Positions 1-10,187 of a stretch of 64,000 bases of DNA are shown here, one piece after another (within the stretch, counting starts at the first letter, position 1; each line of letters begins with the position of its first letter). A model generated the notes under the pieces. It was not told the origin of the DNA. It made no database searches and worked only from the letters and a program-made list of their open reading frames with translations. The position numbers and the translations under genes were made by a program. The stretch covers positions 1 to 64,000 of the forward strand of contig JAGANQ010000093.1 in NCBI GenBank assembly GCA_017624115.1, read 5' to 3'. The stretch is from Lachnospiraceae bacterium (GTDB taxonomy: Bacteria > Bacillota > Clostridia > Lachnospirales > Lachnospiraceae).

Positions 1-61
1 ACACTATTGGTATGAAAAGAGAAAGTGGGGATTCCCTGTTTTAAGTTGAGAGGAGGAGCTT

Positions 62-493
62 ATGAAGATTTGTAAATTAATGCTGACAGTAGTTATGTGT
101 ATCTGCGTTTTAGCTTCCTGTGCCAAGAGTGAACAGGCTCCGGAGGTAACGTATCAGACAGGTTATCCATCCGGTGAAGTTCAGCAACCACAGATTATGT
201 ATAATGGTGAAATTTATTATTATTTTGCAACAGGATTTAGTGAGCCACTGCCGGAAGGATATGAACTGGTTGGTACGATAGAGATTGTGGATAATTTGGA
301 AGAACCAACAGAAGACTTCGTAGGAGCGCGTGTGGAAGTCGGGCAGGAGATATATGACTGTGAGGAAACTGAGGACATTTATATAAAATATTCAAATGGA
401 TATGCACGGTATCAGAGGAGAGAGGAGCGTGAAGAAGAGTTGGCCTCGTCGAATGCGGAACGAGAATCGTCTTTGAGGAATAGATATCAGTGA
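62..493 (+). CDS. small secreted lipoprotein, function unknown
   Basis: Predicted 143-residue lipoprotein. A short basic start (MKICK) is followed by a hydrophobic stretch and the lipobox L17-A18-S19-C20, so the protein should be lipidated at Cys20 and held on the outer face of the membrane. The mature part is acidic and tyrosine-rich, with a segment reading GYELVGTIEIVDN and later DIYIKYSNGYARY, a pattern I associate with small Clostridia lipoproteins but cannot tie to a function. The C-terminal 25 residues are charged (RREEREEEL). An AGGAGG ribosome binding site lies 5 bases before the ATG. It stands alone; the next gene begins about 150 bases later behind its own leader. Confidence 0.75.
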   Translation: MKICKLMLTVVMCICVLASCAKSEQAPEVTYQTGYPSGEVQQPQIMYNGEIYYYFATGFSEPLPEGYELVGTIEIVDNLEEPTEDFVGARVEVGQEIYDCEETEDIYIKYSNGYARYQRREEREEELASSNAERESSLRNRYQ

Positions 494-645
494 TGTTTGG
501 TGGCATATAATCACTCACTTTCCATCACATCCTTTCAACTATTATTATAAGTGAAAGGGAAAAAAGTGTAAAGTCTATTTCATTTTCAGTTTGTATTCTC
601 CCCGTTTCTGTAGTACCATAAAATCAAACAACTACGGGAGGTTTT

Positions 646-1650
646 ATGATGTACTACACTTGTAAAGAATATTATGAGAAGAAATTCGATTCTGTAAAAC
701 GGGAATACACTTTTACAGCAGATACACAGGAGGCACATCAGGCGTGGAAGAAGGCTGCCAGAGAGCGTCTGATAGAGATTACCGGTATGAACCAGTGCGT
801 GAGGGCAGAAGCACAGGCGGAATGTAAGGAAAGTACACAGATGGACGGTTATGTGGAGGAATACTGGCTGATGCAGACCGAGCCGGGAGTCACAATGCCG
901 TTTTATTTCTTAAAGCCGGGTAATGGTGAAGCAAAAAACTGTCCGACGATGGTGAACCCTCACGGGCACGGCGGCGGAAAGGAAAAGACCTTCCGGGACT
1001 GGTTTGCGGTAGATTTGGCGAAGAAGGGTTACTGCGTGGTATGCCCGGATGCCAGAGGAAGCGGAGAGAGAAGAGAGCAGTGGCAACAGGGTGACGAGGC
1101 AGAAAAGCTGCGCATGAATTCACACCGGGAAATCCAGCAGATGATACTGGGCTTTGGCCAGTGCATGGCAGGACTTGCAGTGTGGGACTTAATGAGACTG
1201 CTTGACCTTATCTGTACATGGGATTGTGTGGACGAGAACCGTATCGGGTGTGCGGGCATGAGCGGAGGAGGACAGCAAACGGTATGGTTTGCGGCACTGG
1301 ACGACAGAATCAAGGTGGCGATTACCAGTGGATATTTCTACGGATTTAAGGACTCACTTGTGAGCCTTCCGGGCAACTGCGCCTGCAATTTTGTGCCGAA
1401 TATGTGGCGTACGATGGACATGGGCGATATGGGCGCAATGATAGCGCCGAGGCCATTTTTCGTGGAAAGCGGCGAAAAGGATCATCTGGAGGGAGCCAGG
1501 GGACTGGAAAATGTTTATCCGCAGGTGCAGACGGCAAAAAAGGCATTTGCACTGTACGGGGCAGAAGAGAAGCTGGTTCATTCCATCCATGATGGCGGTC
1601 ATGAGTGGCGGGGAAACGGAATGTTGGATTTTATTGACAGGAATTTATAA
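646..1650 (+). CDS. alpha/beta-hydrolase, acetyl-xylan-esterase-like
   Basis: Serine esterase of the alpha/beta-hydrolase fold, 334 residues, no signal peptide, so probably cytoplasmic. The nucleophile elbow is GMSGG with Ser206; Asp279 (in GEKDHL) and His319 (in GGHEW) complete a plausible catalytic triad. The oxyanion-side segment NPHGHGGG (about 104-111) and PDARGSGERR resemble the acetyl-xylan esterase / dienelactone-hydrolase-like group that removes acyl groups from carbohydrates. Substrate cannot be read from sequence and there are no neighbouring glycoside hydrolases to guide it. Two ATG codons are adjacent; the GGGAGG site is 4 bases from the first and 7 from the second (position 649), so translation may begin at residue 2. 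Confidence 0.75.
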   Translation: MMYYTCKEYYEKKFDSVKREYTFTADTQEAHQAWKKAARERLIEITGMNQCVRAEAQAECKESTQMDGYVEEYWLMQTEPGVTMPFYFLKPGNGEAKNCPTMVNPHGHGGGKEKTFRDWFAVDLAKKGYCVVCPDARGSGERREQWQQGDEAEKLRMNSHREIQQMILGFGQCMAGLAVWDLMRLLDLICTWDCVDENRIGCAGMSGGGQQTVWFAALDDRIKVAITSGYFYGFKDSLVSLPGNCACNFVPNMWRTMDMGDMGAMIAPRPFFVESGEKDHLEGARGLENVYPQVQTAKKAFALYGAEEKLVHSIHDGGHEWRGNGMLDFIDRNL

Positions 1651-1677
1651 ATTTTGCTGGTATTTATAGAAAGTGTA

Positions 1678-1686
1678 TGTTATAAT
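1678..1686 (+). promoter_or_regulatory. extended -10 promoter of the tig operon
   Basis: TGTTATAAT is a perfect extended -10 (TGn plus TATAAT). No good -35 hexamer is seen at 17-bp spacing, as is usual for extended -10 promoters. It lies in the 120-base gap before the trigger factor start. Confidence 0.6.
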
Positions 1687-1772
1687 GGTACAATGTCAAG
1701 GTGAAAATGGATAAAGTGTGTGTGGATTACATGGCTCCATCAGGTCACCAGGTAAGGAGGAAAATTAGAAAA

Positions 1773-3059
1773 ATGAGTTTACAGGTAGAAAAATTAGAAA
1801 AGAACATGGTAAAGCTGACAGTCGAGGTTTCCGCAGAAGAATTTGACAAGGCAATTCAGGAAGCATACTTGAAAAATAAAAGCAAAATCAACGTTCCGGG
1901 ATTCAGAAAGGGCAAAGTTCCATATGCAATGGTAGAGAAGATGTATGGAGCAGGCATTTTCTATGAAGATGCAGCAAATTCCCTTATTCCTTCCGCATAT
2001 GCAGACGCAGTGGAAGAAAGTGGTCTGGACATTGTTTCCCAGCCGGAAATTGATGTAACACAGATTGAAAAGGGCAAGGCATTTATCTTTACTGCTGAGG
2101 CAGCAGTAAAGCCGGAGGTAACTCTTGGTGTATACAAGGGAATTGAGGTAGAGAAGAAGGATACAGCAGTTACAGATGAAGAAGTGACGGCTGAGCTTGA
2201 CAGAGTAAGAAATCAGAATGCAAGAACTATCACTGTAGAGGACAGAGCTGTACAGGATGGAGATATGACAGTGATTGATTTTGAAGGTTTTGTTGACGGC
2301 GTTGCATTCCAGGGCGGCAAGGGTGAGAATTACGACCTTACAATCGGTTCCGGTGCATTTATCCCAGGCTTTGAGGATCAGTTAGTTGGTGCTGAGATTG
2401 GCAAGGAAGTAGAAGTAAATGTAACCTTCCCTGAGGATTACCATGCTGAAGAATTAAAGGGCAAGGCAGCAGTATTTAAGGTAACTGTTAAGTCTATCAA
2501 GGTGAAGGAGCTTCCAGAGGCAGATGATGAATTTGCACAGGATGTTTCTGATTTTGATACATTAGAGGAATACAAGGCTGATATCAGGGCAAAGCTTGTA
2601 GAGAGAAAAGAAAAAGAAGCAGCTAACGAGAAAGAAAATGCAGTAATCGAGAAGATTATCGAGGGTGCTCAGATGGAGATTCCTGATGCCATGGTTGAGA
2701 CACAGGTAAGACAGATGGCAGATAATTTCGCAAGAAGACTTCAGCAGCAGGGACTTTCCGTAGAGCAGTATTTCCAGTTCACAGGTCTTACAGCAGATAA
2801 ATTATTTGAGCAGATGAGGCCAGAGGCATTGAAGAGAATTCAGAGCAGACTGGTTCTGGAGGCAGTTGTGGCAGCAGAGAACATTGAGGCTGCAGAGGAA
2901 GACGTAGAGAAGGAATTTGAGAAGATGGCTTCCATGTATCAGATGGAGATAGAAAAGGTTAAGGAATTCATGGGCGACAAGGAAATCGCAGAAATTAAGA
3001 AAGACCTTGCTGTTCAGAAGGCAGCAGACTTTGTAGTGGCAGAGGCTGTTGAAAAATAA
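1773..3059 (+). CDS. tig: trigger factor, ribosome-associated chaperone
   Basis: Trigger factor binds the ribosome exit tunnel and chaperones nascent chains. 428 residues, the usual family length. The ribosome-binding signature GFRKGKVP is at residues 43-50, a central FKBP-type prolyl isomerase domain follows (about 150-240), and a helical substrate-binding C-terminus ends the protein. I start it at the ATG preceded by AAGGAGG because the N-terminus [10 protein letters not shown] then matches the family; an upstream in-frame GTG would add 24 unrelated residues. It begins a cluster of protein quality-control genes (tig, clpP, clpX, lon). Confidence 0.95.
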   Translation: MSLQVEKLEKNMVKLTVEVSAEEFDKAIQEAYLKNKSKINVPGFRKGKVPYAMVEKMYGAGIFYEDAANSLIPSAYADAVEESGLDIVSQPEIDVTQIEKGKAFIFTAEAAVKPEVTLGVYKGIEVEKKDTAVTDEEVTAELDRVRNQNARTITVEDRAVQDGDMTVIDFEGFVDGVAFQGGKGENYDLTIGSGAFIPGFEDQLVGAEIGKEVEVNVTFPEDYHAEELKGKAAVFKVTVKSIKVKELPEADDEFAQDVSDFDTLEEYKADIRAKLVERKEKEAANEKENAVIEKIIEGAQMEIPDAMVETQVRQMADNFARRLQQQGLSVEQYFQFTGLTADKLFEQMRPEALKRIQSRLVLEAVVAAENIEAAEEDVEKEFEKMASMYQMEIEKVKEFMGDKEIAEIKKDLAVQKAADFVVAEAVEK

Positions 3060-3075
3060 AGAACGGAGGCAGAAT

Positions 3076-3657
3076 ATGAGCTTAATACCATATGTCGTTG
3101 AACAGACGAGCAGGGGCGAGCGTTCCTACGATATTTTTTCAAGGCTGTTGAAGGACAGAATCATTTTTCTGGGGGAAGAGGTAAACAATACTACAGCAAG
3201 TCTGGTAGTTGCACAGCTGTTATTTCTGGAGGCAGAGGATCCGACAAAGGATATCCACTTCTACATTAACAGCCCGGGTGGCTCCGTGACAGCTGGTATG
3301 GCAATTTACGATACGATGAATTTTGTTAAGTGTGATGTATCTACTACCTGCATCGGAATGGCAGCCAGTATGGGGGCATTCTTGCTGGCAGGCGGTAAGA
3401 AGGGCAAACGTTTTGCACTTCCGAATGCAGAGATTATGATTCACCAGCCTTCCGGTGGAGCACAGGGACAGGCTACGGATATTAAGATTGTGTCCGATCA
3501 TATTATTAAGACCAGACAGAAGTTAAATGAGATACTGGCAGCGAATACAGGTCAGCCACTGTCTACTGTTGAGGTAGATACAGAGCGTGACAATTATATG
3601 ACTGCAGAACAGGCAAAAGCCTATGGACTTATTGACAGTATCATTACAAGCAAATAA
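3076..3657 (+). CDS. clpP: ATP-dependent Clp protease proteolytic subunit
   Basis: ClpP serine peptidase, which assembles as two heptameric rings and degrades substrates fed by ClpX. 193 residues. The catalytic triad is complete at the canonical numbering: Ser98 (GMAASMGA), His123 (IHQP) and Asp172. Start chosen at the ATG with CGGAGG 6 bases upstream, giving [10 protein letters not shown]; an upstream in-frame start would overlap the end of tig. It follows tig by 16 bases and precedes clpX, its partner, with a hairpin in between. Confidence 0.97.
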   Translation: MSLIPYVVEQTSRGERSYDIFSRLLKDRIIFLGEEVNNTTASLVVAQLLFLEAEDPTKDIHFYINSPGGSVTAGMAIYDTMNFVKCDVSTTCIGMAASMGAFLLAGGKKGKRFALPNAEIMIHQPSGGAQGQATDIKIVSDHIIKTRQKLNEILAANTGQPLSTVEVDTERDNYMTAEQAKAYGLIDSIITSK

Positions 3658-3668
3658 GCGATACAGAG

Positions 3669-3698
3669 AAAGCCGCCGCCTGATATGGCGGCGGCTTT
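3669..3698 (+). terminator. GC-rich hairpin between clpP and clpX
   Basis: GCCGCCGCC pairs perfectly with GGCGGCGGC around a 6-base loop; AAA and TTT extend the stem. The run of T is only three long, so this is more likely a partial terminator or an RNA-stabilising 3' end that sets clpP above clpX expression. Confidence 0.6.
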
Positions 3699-3755
3699 CC
3701 CGTATGATAGAAGGGGCTGCACAGGCTCTTATTATCAGGAAAGGAATTTGAGCGA

Positions 3756-5039
3756 ATGGCAGGAAGAATGGAAGAAAAAAAGCTTCGTTGCTCCTTTTGC
3801 AATAAAACGCAGGATCAGGTAAGAAAGCTGATTGCCGGACCAAACGGAGCGTATATTTGTGATGAATGTGTAGACATCTGTTCAGAGATTATCGAGGATG
3901 AACTGGATGATACCGTTGTAGAGAATCAGGAGATAAATCTGTTAAAGCCGAGAGAAATTAAGGCATTTTTAGACCAGTACGTAATCGGACAGGAAGAAGC
4001 CAAGAAGGTATTGTCCGTTGCAGTATATAATCATTATAAGAGAATTATGTCCGGACAGAATCTGGACGTTGAGATACAGAAGAGCAATATTCTGATGATA
4101 GGCCCTACCGGTTCCGGTAAGACTTTTCTGGCGCAGACACTGGCGAAGCTTCTGAATGTGCCTTTTGCAATCGCAGATGCCACAACGCTGACAGAAGCAG
4201 GCTATGTGGGTGAGGATGTGGAGAACATTCTGCTTAAGGTGATACAGGCTGCTGACGGTGATGTGGAGCGTGCGGAATACGGTATTATATATATTGATGA
4301 GATAGACAAGATTACGAAGAAGTCAGAGAATGTATCTATCACCCGTGATGTATCGGGTGAGGGAGTACAGCAGGCACTGCTTAAGATTCTGGAGGGGACT
4401 CTTGCCTCTGTTCCGCCGCAGGGCGGCAGAAAGCATCCGCAGCAGGAGCTGATACCGATAGATACGACGAATATTCTGTTTATCTGCGGAGGCGCCTTCG
4501 ATGGTCTGGAGAAGATTATTGAAGCAAGAATGGATCAGAAGTCCATTGGCTTTAATGTAGAGCAGGATGTGCGAAGAGAGAAGAAAATCGATGAGCTGCT
4601 GCATCAGGTGATGCCGCAGGATCTGGTGAAGTTTGGGCTGATTCCGGAGTTTGTGGGACGTGTGCCGGTGACGGTTACACTTGACCTGCTGGATGAGGAA
4701 GCGCTGGTGCGGATTCTCAGGGAGCCGAAGAATGCGATTATCAAGCAGTATAAGAAGCTGTTTGAGCTGGACGAGGTAGAGCTTGAGTTTACCGATGATG
4801 CGGTAGAGCTGGTGGCAAAGCAGGCATTGGAGAGAAAGACAGGAGCGAGAGGGTTACGTGCAATTCTGGAAAAAGCGTTGACAAGTGTTATGTTTGATAT
4901 TCCTTCCGATGATAATATCGGACGTTGTATCATTACCAAAGAGGTAATAGAAGGTAAGGCACAGCCGGAATTGATTTACAGAAATGAGAAGAAAGCGGCA
5001 CGCACATCTCAGAATAAGGGAGAGAGTGAGACCGCATAG
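3756..5039 (+). CDS. clpX: Clp protease ATP-binding subunit ClpX
   Basis: AAA+ unfoldase that recognises substrates and threads them into ClpP. 427 residues. An N-terminal four-cysteine zinc finger (C12, C15, C35, C38) is followed by Walker A GPTGSGKT (116-123), the pore loop GYVGED (149-154), Walker B with DEID (181-184), and the IGF loop (within [10 protein letters not shown]) that docks ClpP. The start has AGGAAAGGAA about 10 bases upstream; a second ATG four codons on is also possible. lon starts 15 bases after its stop, so the two are probably co-transcribed. Confidence 0.96.
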   Translation: MAGRMEEKKLRCSFCNKTQDQVRKLIAGPNGAYICDECVDICSEIIEDELDDTVVENQEINLLKPREIKAFLDQYVIGQEEAKKVLSVAVYNHYKRIMSGQNLDVEIQKSNILMIGPTGSGKTFLAQTLAKLLNVPFAIADATTLTEAGYVGEDVENILLKVIQAADGDVERAEYGIIYIDEIDKITKKSENVSITRDVSGEGVQQALLKILEGTLASVPPQGGRKHPQQELIPIDTTNILFICGGAFDGLEKIIEARMDQKSIGFNVEQDVRREKKIDELLHQVMPQDLVKFGLIPEFVGRVPVTVTLDLLDEEALVRILREPKNAIIKQYKKLFELDEVELEFTDDAVELVAKQALERKTGARGLRAILEKALTSVMFDIPSDDNIGRCIITKEVIEGKAQPELIYRNEKKAARTSQNKGESETA

Positions 5040-5054
5040 GCAGGAGCGAGAAGT

Positions 5055-7365
5055 ATGAGAGAAGATATGCTGACGCTGCCGGTGATTGCCCTGAGAGGCA
5101 TGACCATACTTCCGGGTATGGTGGTGCATTTCGATGTCAGCCGGCAAAAATCAGTAAATGCACTGGAACAGGCAATGGTTCTGAACCAGAAGATATTTTT
5201 AATTACGCAGAAGAATCCAGAGGAGGAAAATCCTTCTCTGGATGATTTATATAAAATTGGAGTTGTTGCCCAGATAAAGCAGCTTATCAAGCTGCAGAAC
5301 AATATCATCCGTGTTCTGGTAGAAGGTCAGGCAAGGGCAGCATTGAATTGCTTTTTAGAAGAAGAGAATTATCTGCTTGGTGAAATTGAACTGCTGAATA
5401 CGGAGACAGAACCGGAGGAAACGGTAAAGGAAGCCATGCTGCGGATTATCAAGGATTTACTGATACGCTACAGCAGTGTAAATACCAAGCTTAACAGAGA
5501 AACAGTGAGAATCCTTACGGAGACGCAGGATTTGGGGTATCTGCTTGACCAGACTGCCAATAATATGCCGTTGTCCTACGAGAAAAAACAGAAGCTTTTG
5601 GAAGCGTCAGACCTTACGGAGCGGTACGAAGAGATTGCCGTGATTCTTAATAATGAAATTGAGGTATTCCGTATCCGCAGAGAATTTCAGGAGGAAGTTA
5701 AGAAAAAGATTGACAAGAACCAGAAGGAATATATTTTTGCGTGAACAGATGAAGCTGATTCGCAGAGAGCTGGGTGAGGATGATGCCGTGTCTGACGCAG
5801 ACCACTATCTGGAAAGTCTTTCGAAGCTCAAGGCTGATAAAGAAGTGAAGGAAAAGCTGAAAAAGGAAATAGAGCGTTTCCGAACGATGGCATCGAATAA
5901 CTCTGAGGCTGCGGTGGCGCGTACTTATATAGAAACATTGCTGGAGATGCCATGGAATAAGGTATCAAAGGACAAGAAGGATATCAATGAGGCGGAGCGC
6001 ATTCTCAATGAAGACCACTATGGTCTGGAAAAGGTAAAGGAGCGTATTCTTGAATTTCTTGCTGTGAGAGCGTGGAATGAAAAGGGAGACAGCCCGATTC
6101 TTTGCCTTGTAGGACCGCCGGGAACCGGCAAGACCTCGATTGCAAAATCGGTGGCAAGGGCACTGGGTAAGGAGTATGTGCGCATCAGTCTCGGTGGTGT
6201 CCGCGATGAAGCAGAGATTCGAGGACACAGGAGAACCTATGTAGGAGCGATGCCGGGAAGAATCGCGGCCGGACTTAAGAATGCCGGTGTGAAGAATCCA
6301 CTGATGCTGCTGGATGAGATTGATAAGGTCAGCAGTGACTATAAGGGAGATACTTCGTCTGCACTTTTGGAGGTGCTGGATTCTGAGCAGAATTCAAAAT
6401 TCCGCGACCATTATATCGAGCTGCCTCTGGATTTGTCCCAGGTACTGTTTATCGCTACGGCAAATTCCGTGCAGGATATGCCCAGACCTTTGCTGGACCG
6501 CATGGAAATCATTGAGGTTACAAGCTATACAGAGAATGAGAAGCTGCACATTGCCAAAGAGCATCTGATAGAAAAGCAGCGAAAGAAGCATGGGCTTACA
6601 AAGAAGCAGCTGAGCTTTTCTGACAAAGCACTGGAGAAGCTGATACATAGCTATACCAGGGAAGCGGGTGTCCGCAGTCTGGAGAGAAAAATCGGTGAGA
6701 TATGTAGAAAAGCTGTGCGTGAGCTTATGAAAAAGAAAACAGAAAGCATAAAGATTACGGAGAGTAACCTGAAGAAGTATCTCGGGAAAGAGCTGTATGT
6801 CTTTGATGTCGCAAATGAAACAGATGAAGTAGGTATCGTGAGAGGGCTTGCATGGACAAGCGTAGGCGGTGATACACTGCAGATAGAAGTGAATGTCATG
6901 CCGGGCAAGGGCGATGTCAAGCTGACAGGAAAGCTGGGCGATGTTATGAAGGAATCTGCTCAGGCAGGCATCAGCTATATCCGCTCTGTGGCGGAGAAAT
7001 ATCAGCTTGCAGAGGACTACTTTGAGAAGCATGACATCCATATCCATATACCGGAGGGAGCAGTCCCTAAGGATGGGCCATCGGCGGGTATTACGATGGC
7101 AACTGCCATACTTTCAGCGGTAACAGGAAAGCCGGTGCGTGCAGATGTGGCGATGACGGGTGAGATTACACTGAGAGGAAGGGTGCTGCCAATTGGAGGC
7201 TTAAAGGAAAAGCTTCTGGCGGCAAAGATGGCGAATATCAAAACTGTACTTGTGCCGGAGAGAAACCGCCGCGACATTGCAGAGATTTCACAGGAAATAC
7301 TGCGCGGGCTGGAAATTGTCTATGTGGATACGATGGAGCAGGTGCTTGCAAAAGCAATGCGATAG
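5055..7365 (+). pseudogene. lon: Lon protease gene, split by a +1 frameshift
   Basis: ATP-dependent serine protease Lon in two frames. The first frame (start to the TGA at 5742-5744, 229 residues) is the N-terminal substrate-binding domain and ends ...NQKEYIFA. The next frame resumes at LREQMKLIRRELGE and carries the AAA+ module (Walker A GPPGTGKT) and the protease domain with catalytic Ser in KDGPSAG and Lys in GGLKEKL. Removing one T from the T5 run at 5734-5738 would restore NQKEYILREQ and a Lon of about 769 residues, normal length. So this is a homopolymer indel: a true mutation, or a sequence error. An ATG lies four bases after the TGA (5749), so reinitiation could make an N-truncated ATPase-protease of 538 residues, but no ribosome binding site precedes it. 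Confidence 0.85.
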
Positions 7366-7377
7366 TTGGAGGGAAAG

Positions 7378-7980
7378 ATGATAATCAAGAGCGTGAATCT
7401 GGAAATTGTATGCGGTGTGACAAGTAAGCTGCCGGATACGGTATTGCCGGAAATCGCATTTGCCGGAAAGTCAAATGTTGGAAAATCATCACTGATAAAT
7501 GCGCTTATGAACCGTAAAGCGTATGCGAGAACCTCGGCGCAGCCGGGAAAAACGCAGACGATAAATTTTTACAATATCAACCAGGCTTTATATTATGTAG
7601 ATTTGCCGGGGTACGGTTATGCCAGGGTGTCTCAGAAGGAACGGGAAAAATGGGGAAAAATGATAGAAAAGTATCTTCATACCTCCAGACAGCTAAAGGC
7701 AGTATTTCTGCTGGTTGATATCCGGCATGAGCCGTCCGCGAATGACAGGCTGATGTATCAATGGATTCTGGACAGCGGCTTCCATCCGATTATTATTGCA
7801 ACCAAACTGGATAAGATTAACCGCAGCCAGGTGGCAAAGCAGGTGAAGCTGATTCGTGAGACACTGGAAGCGGAGAAGGACACGATTATTATACCGTTTT
7901 CTGCCGAGACAAAGCAGGGCAGAGAAGAAATCTGGAAGCTGATAGAGGAAATCACAGATACAGTACCGGACGCTGAATAA
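7378..7980 (+). CDS. engB: ribosome biogenesis GTPase EngB (YsxC/YihA)
   Basis: Essential TrmE-Era-type GTPase needed for assembly of the 50S ribosomal subunit. 200 residues from the ATG with GGAGGG upstream; an in-frame TTG four codons earlier is unlikely. G motifs: G1 GKSNVGKS (30-37), G3 DLPGYGYA (from 75), G4 TKLDK and a G5-like FSAETKQG. lon immediately followed by engB is a common Firmicutes arrangement; only 12 bases separate them here, consistent with one transcript. Confidence 0.95.
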   Translation: MIIKSVNLEIVCGVTSKLPDTVLPEIAFAGKSNVGKSSLINALMNRKAYARTSAQPGKTQTINFYNINQALYYVDLPGYGYARVSQKEREKWGKMIEKYLHTSRQLKAVFLLVDIRHEPSANDRLMYQWILDSGFHPIIIATKLDKINRSQVAKQVKLIRETLEAEKDTIIIPFSAETKQGREEIWKLIEEITDTVPDAE

Positions 7981-8007
7981 GCGGCATGCAATATCGCGGG
8001 CAGGTAC

Positions 8008-8036
8008 TTGAAAATCAGGCGTGTCAGCTTTATAAT
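8008..8036 (+). promoter_or_regulatory. promoter of degV
   Basis: TTGAAA and TATAAT separated by exactly 17 bp, a near-consensus housekeeping promoter in the 120-base gap after engB. Confidence 0.75.
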
Positions 8037-8100
8037 GAAAGATAGATTAAGAGCAATAACCATACGGATAAGAATCTGAAATAAATAAAAGGAGAAGCAG

Positions 8101-8973
8101 ATGGGACGAGTAGCAATAGTTACAGACAGTAATAGTGGAATTACACAGCAGCAGGCAGAAGAGCTTGGTATCTTTGTACTTCCGATGCCTTTTTATGTCA
8201 ACGGAGAGCTGTTTTTTGAGGGAATTACACTGACACAGGAAGAATTTTATCAGAAGCTGGCTGAAGATGCAGAAATCTCTACTTCCCAGCCTTCACCGGG
8301 GGATGTGATGGAATTGTGGGACAAGCTTCTGGAGGAGCATGATGAAATCGTACACATTCCGATGTCCAGCGGCTTAAGCAGCTCCTGCGAGACAGCGATG
8401 ATGCTGGCAGAGGATTACGCAGGAAGAGTTCAGGTTGTGAATAACCAGAGAATTTCTGTTACACAGCGCCAGTCGGTAATAGATGCAAAGATGCTGGCAG
8501 ATGCTGGAAAAGGTGCGGCCGAGATTAAGGAAATATTGGAGGAATGCAAATTTGAATCCAGTATCTATATCACATTGGAAACTCTGAAATATCTCAAGAA
8601 GGGTGGAAGAATCACTCCGGCTGCTGCGGCAATCGGAACACTTCTGAATTTGAAGCCGGTACTGCAGATTCAGGGAGAAAAGCTGGATGCCTTTGCCAAG
8701 GCGAGAGGCAAGAAGCAGGCAAAGAAGATTATGGTGGATGCAATCAGACATGACTTTGAAACAAGGTTTGCGGATGCCAACGGTGCTGAGGGAATGCACC
8801 TTCAGGCTGCCTATGCAGGCAATGAGGAGGAGGCAAAGCAGTGGGCGGAGGAGCTTAAGGAGGCTTTTCCGGGATATGATTTCCATACGGATCCATTGTC
8901 ATTAAGTGTAGCATGCCACATCGGGGCAGGAGCGCTGGCGGTTGCATGTACGAGAAAAATAGAAATAAAATAG
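8101..8973 (+). CDS. DegV family fatty-acid-binding protein
   Basis: 290-residue DegV (EDD fold) protein. The start VAIVTDSNSGI, the segment ISTSQPSPGD and the middle motif SSGLSSSCETA are typical of the family. Members in Firmicutes (FakB type) bind a fatty acid and present it to the kinase FakA for phosphorylation; others are uncharacterised. No fakA lies nearby, so this could be one of several paralogues. It has an AAAGGAG site, its own strong promoter, and the next gene starts just past its stop, suggesting a two-gene transcript. Confidence 0.88.
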   Translation: MGRVAIVTDSNSGITQQQAEELGIFVLPMPFYVNGELFFEGITLTQEEFYQKLAEDAEISTSQPSPGDVMELWDKLLEEHDEIVHIPMSSGLSSSCETAMMLAEDYAGRVQVVNNQRISVTQRQSVIDAKMLADAGKGAAEIKEILEECKFESSIYITLETLKYLKKGGRITPAAAAIGTLLNLKPVLQIQGEKLDAFAKARGKKQAKKIMVDAIRHDFETRFADANGAEGMHLQAAYAGNEEEAKQWAEELKEAFPGYDFHTDPLSLSVACHIGAGALAVACTRKIEIK

Positions 8974-8986
8974 GGAGATGGTTGCT

Positions 8987-10078
8987 ATGAAGCAGGTATG
9001 TGAATATGAAGGCTCAACCATGTGGGGGATGAATGGAGGCCAGCCGGAGAGCCCTGATGGTAGGTGGCTGGTGTATGCGAAAAAGCCTGATTTGCTGGAT
9101 TCTGTAATGGAAATCTGGATTTGTGACAGGGAAACTTTGCAGGAGCAGAGAAAAGTGTTTACTGTAAAATGCGGAAATCATAACGGTCCGTCTGCGACCT
9201 TTGTGGATAATGAGCATATTGTATTCCGTGACAGTATCAATAAGCTGTCAGCATTTCGGATTTTGAACATTCATACCGGAGAAGTGAAATACGGTCCGAT
9301 TTATGGGAAGGAAAGCCATTGTGCAGAGAATGGATTTTATCCGTTTTCTATCTCAGAGCAGTTTCTGGGTAAAAATCCCGATTATCCCGAATTGGATACC
9401 TGCGGCATTTATCTGCTGGAGCTTGCAACTGGAAAAATCCGCCGGGTAGCGGATAAGGAGACTGTATATAATATGGTGGTCGAGCATGATTGTGAGCCCA
9501 ATGAATATACGACTTCTATGAGCCATGTGCAGCTCAACCCGTCGGCAACGAGGGTGATGATGCGTCTGAGTGTGGCGAACTGTCCGGTATTTGGTGCTCT
9601 GGGCTGTATTGATATTGAAACGGGAAAGACGCATGTCATTAAGGATAAGCCGGTGCATCAGCTATGGTTTGATGATGATACCTATATGGCGACAAGACAG
9701 TATCATAACGGTGAGAAGATTGAGATGGAGACGAGCCGGATTCAGAGATTTACGGTAGACGGTGAATGTCTGGAAACATTGGGCGGTATCGGCAATCATA
9801 TCGACGGCTCTCCCGACAGACAATGGTTTGTGGGCGACCGTGCATATCCTGGTTATCCGGCAGATATCTTCCTCTACAGAAGGGGCGAGACAGAGCCGGT
9901 GGCAACCTTTGGAGGACAGAATTTCCAGGATTGTGTGTGGAAGCATAAGGTACACCCGAACCCTACGTTTTCGAGGGATGGAAAGAGGATTTATTTTAAT
10001 CATCCGGTCAGCGAGACACGGACAGTGGCTTGCTTCGTGGAGATGAAGGATTTGGTGCAGGGCTGGTGTGAAAAATAA
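8987..10078 (+). CDS. beta-propeller (TolB/PD40-like) protein, oligogalacturonide-lyase-like at most
   Basis: 363 residues, no signal peptide or membrane segment. The chain shows repeated beta-blade patterns with S-P-D-G-R/K turns, for example SPDGRWLVYA near the start, SPDRQWFVGD and SRDGKRIYFNHP near the end, typical of PD40/WD40-like propellers. The HVQLNPSATRVMM segment faintly recalls oligogalacturonate lyases (Ogl), which have this fold, but metal-binding residues cannot be assigned with confidence. I prefer the second ATG because the GGGAG site abuts the first ATG (8978) but is 9 bases from this one. It lies directly after degV; function unknown. Confidence 0.6.
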   Translation: MKQVCEYEGSTMWGMNGGQPESPDGRWLVYAKKPDLLDSVMEIWICDRETLQEQRKVFTVKCGNHNGPSATFVDNEHIVFRDSINKLSAFRILNIHTGEVKYGPIYGKESHCAENGFYPFSISEQFLGKNPDYPELDTCGIYLLELATGKIRRVADKETVYNMVVEHDCEPNEYTTSMSHVQLNPSATRVMMRLSVANCPVFGALGCIDIETGKTHVIKDKPVHQLWFDDDTYMATRQYHNGEKIEMETSRIQRFTVDGECLETLGGIGNHIDGSPDRQWFVGDRAYPGYPADIFLYRRGETEPVATFGGQNFQDCVWKHKVHPNPTFSRDGKRIYFNHPVSETRTVACFVEMKDLVQGWCEK

Positions 10079-10080
10079 GC

Positions 10081-10109
10081 TTGAAAGTCCAGAATATGAG
10101 GTGTATAAT
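10081..10109 (+). promoter_or_regulatory. promoter of the OFA-family transporter
   Basis: TTGAAA and TATAAT with 17-bp spacing, directly after the propeller gene. It gives the transporter its own transcription start. Confidence 0.7.
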
Positions 10110-10187
10110 AAAACTGCTTGATTTCTGCCAGAAACAGGAAGTGGCAGTGACGTGCATAAGAAAAAACAGGAAAGGTCGTAAAGAACT

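Noticed and set aside
1701-1772. GTG start 24 codons upstream for trigger factor
   Set aside because: The added residues do not match the family and the AAGGAGG site points to the internal ATG.
5734-5744. Programmed +1 frameshift in lon
   Set aside because: No known slippery sequence, internal Shine-Dalgarno or downstream structure is visible; T5 is short for transcriptional slippage. An indel is simpler.
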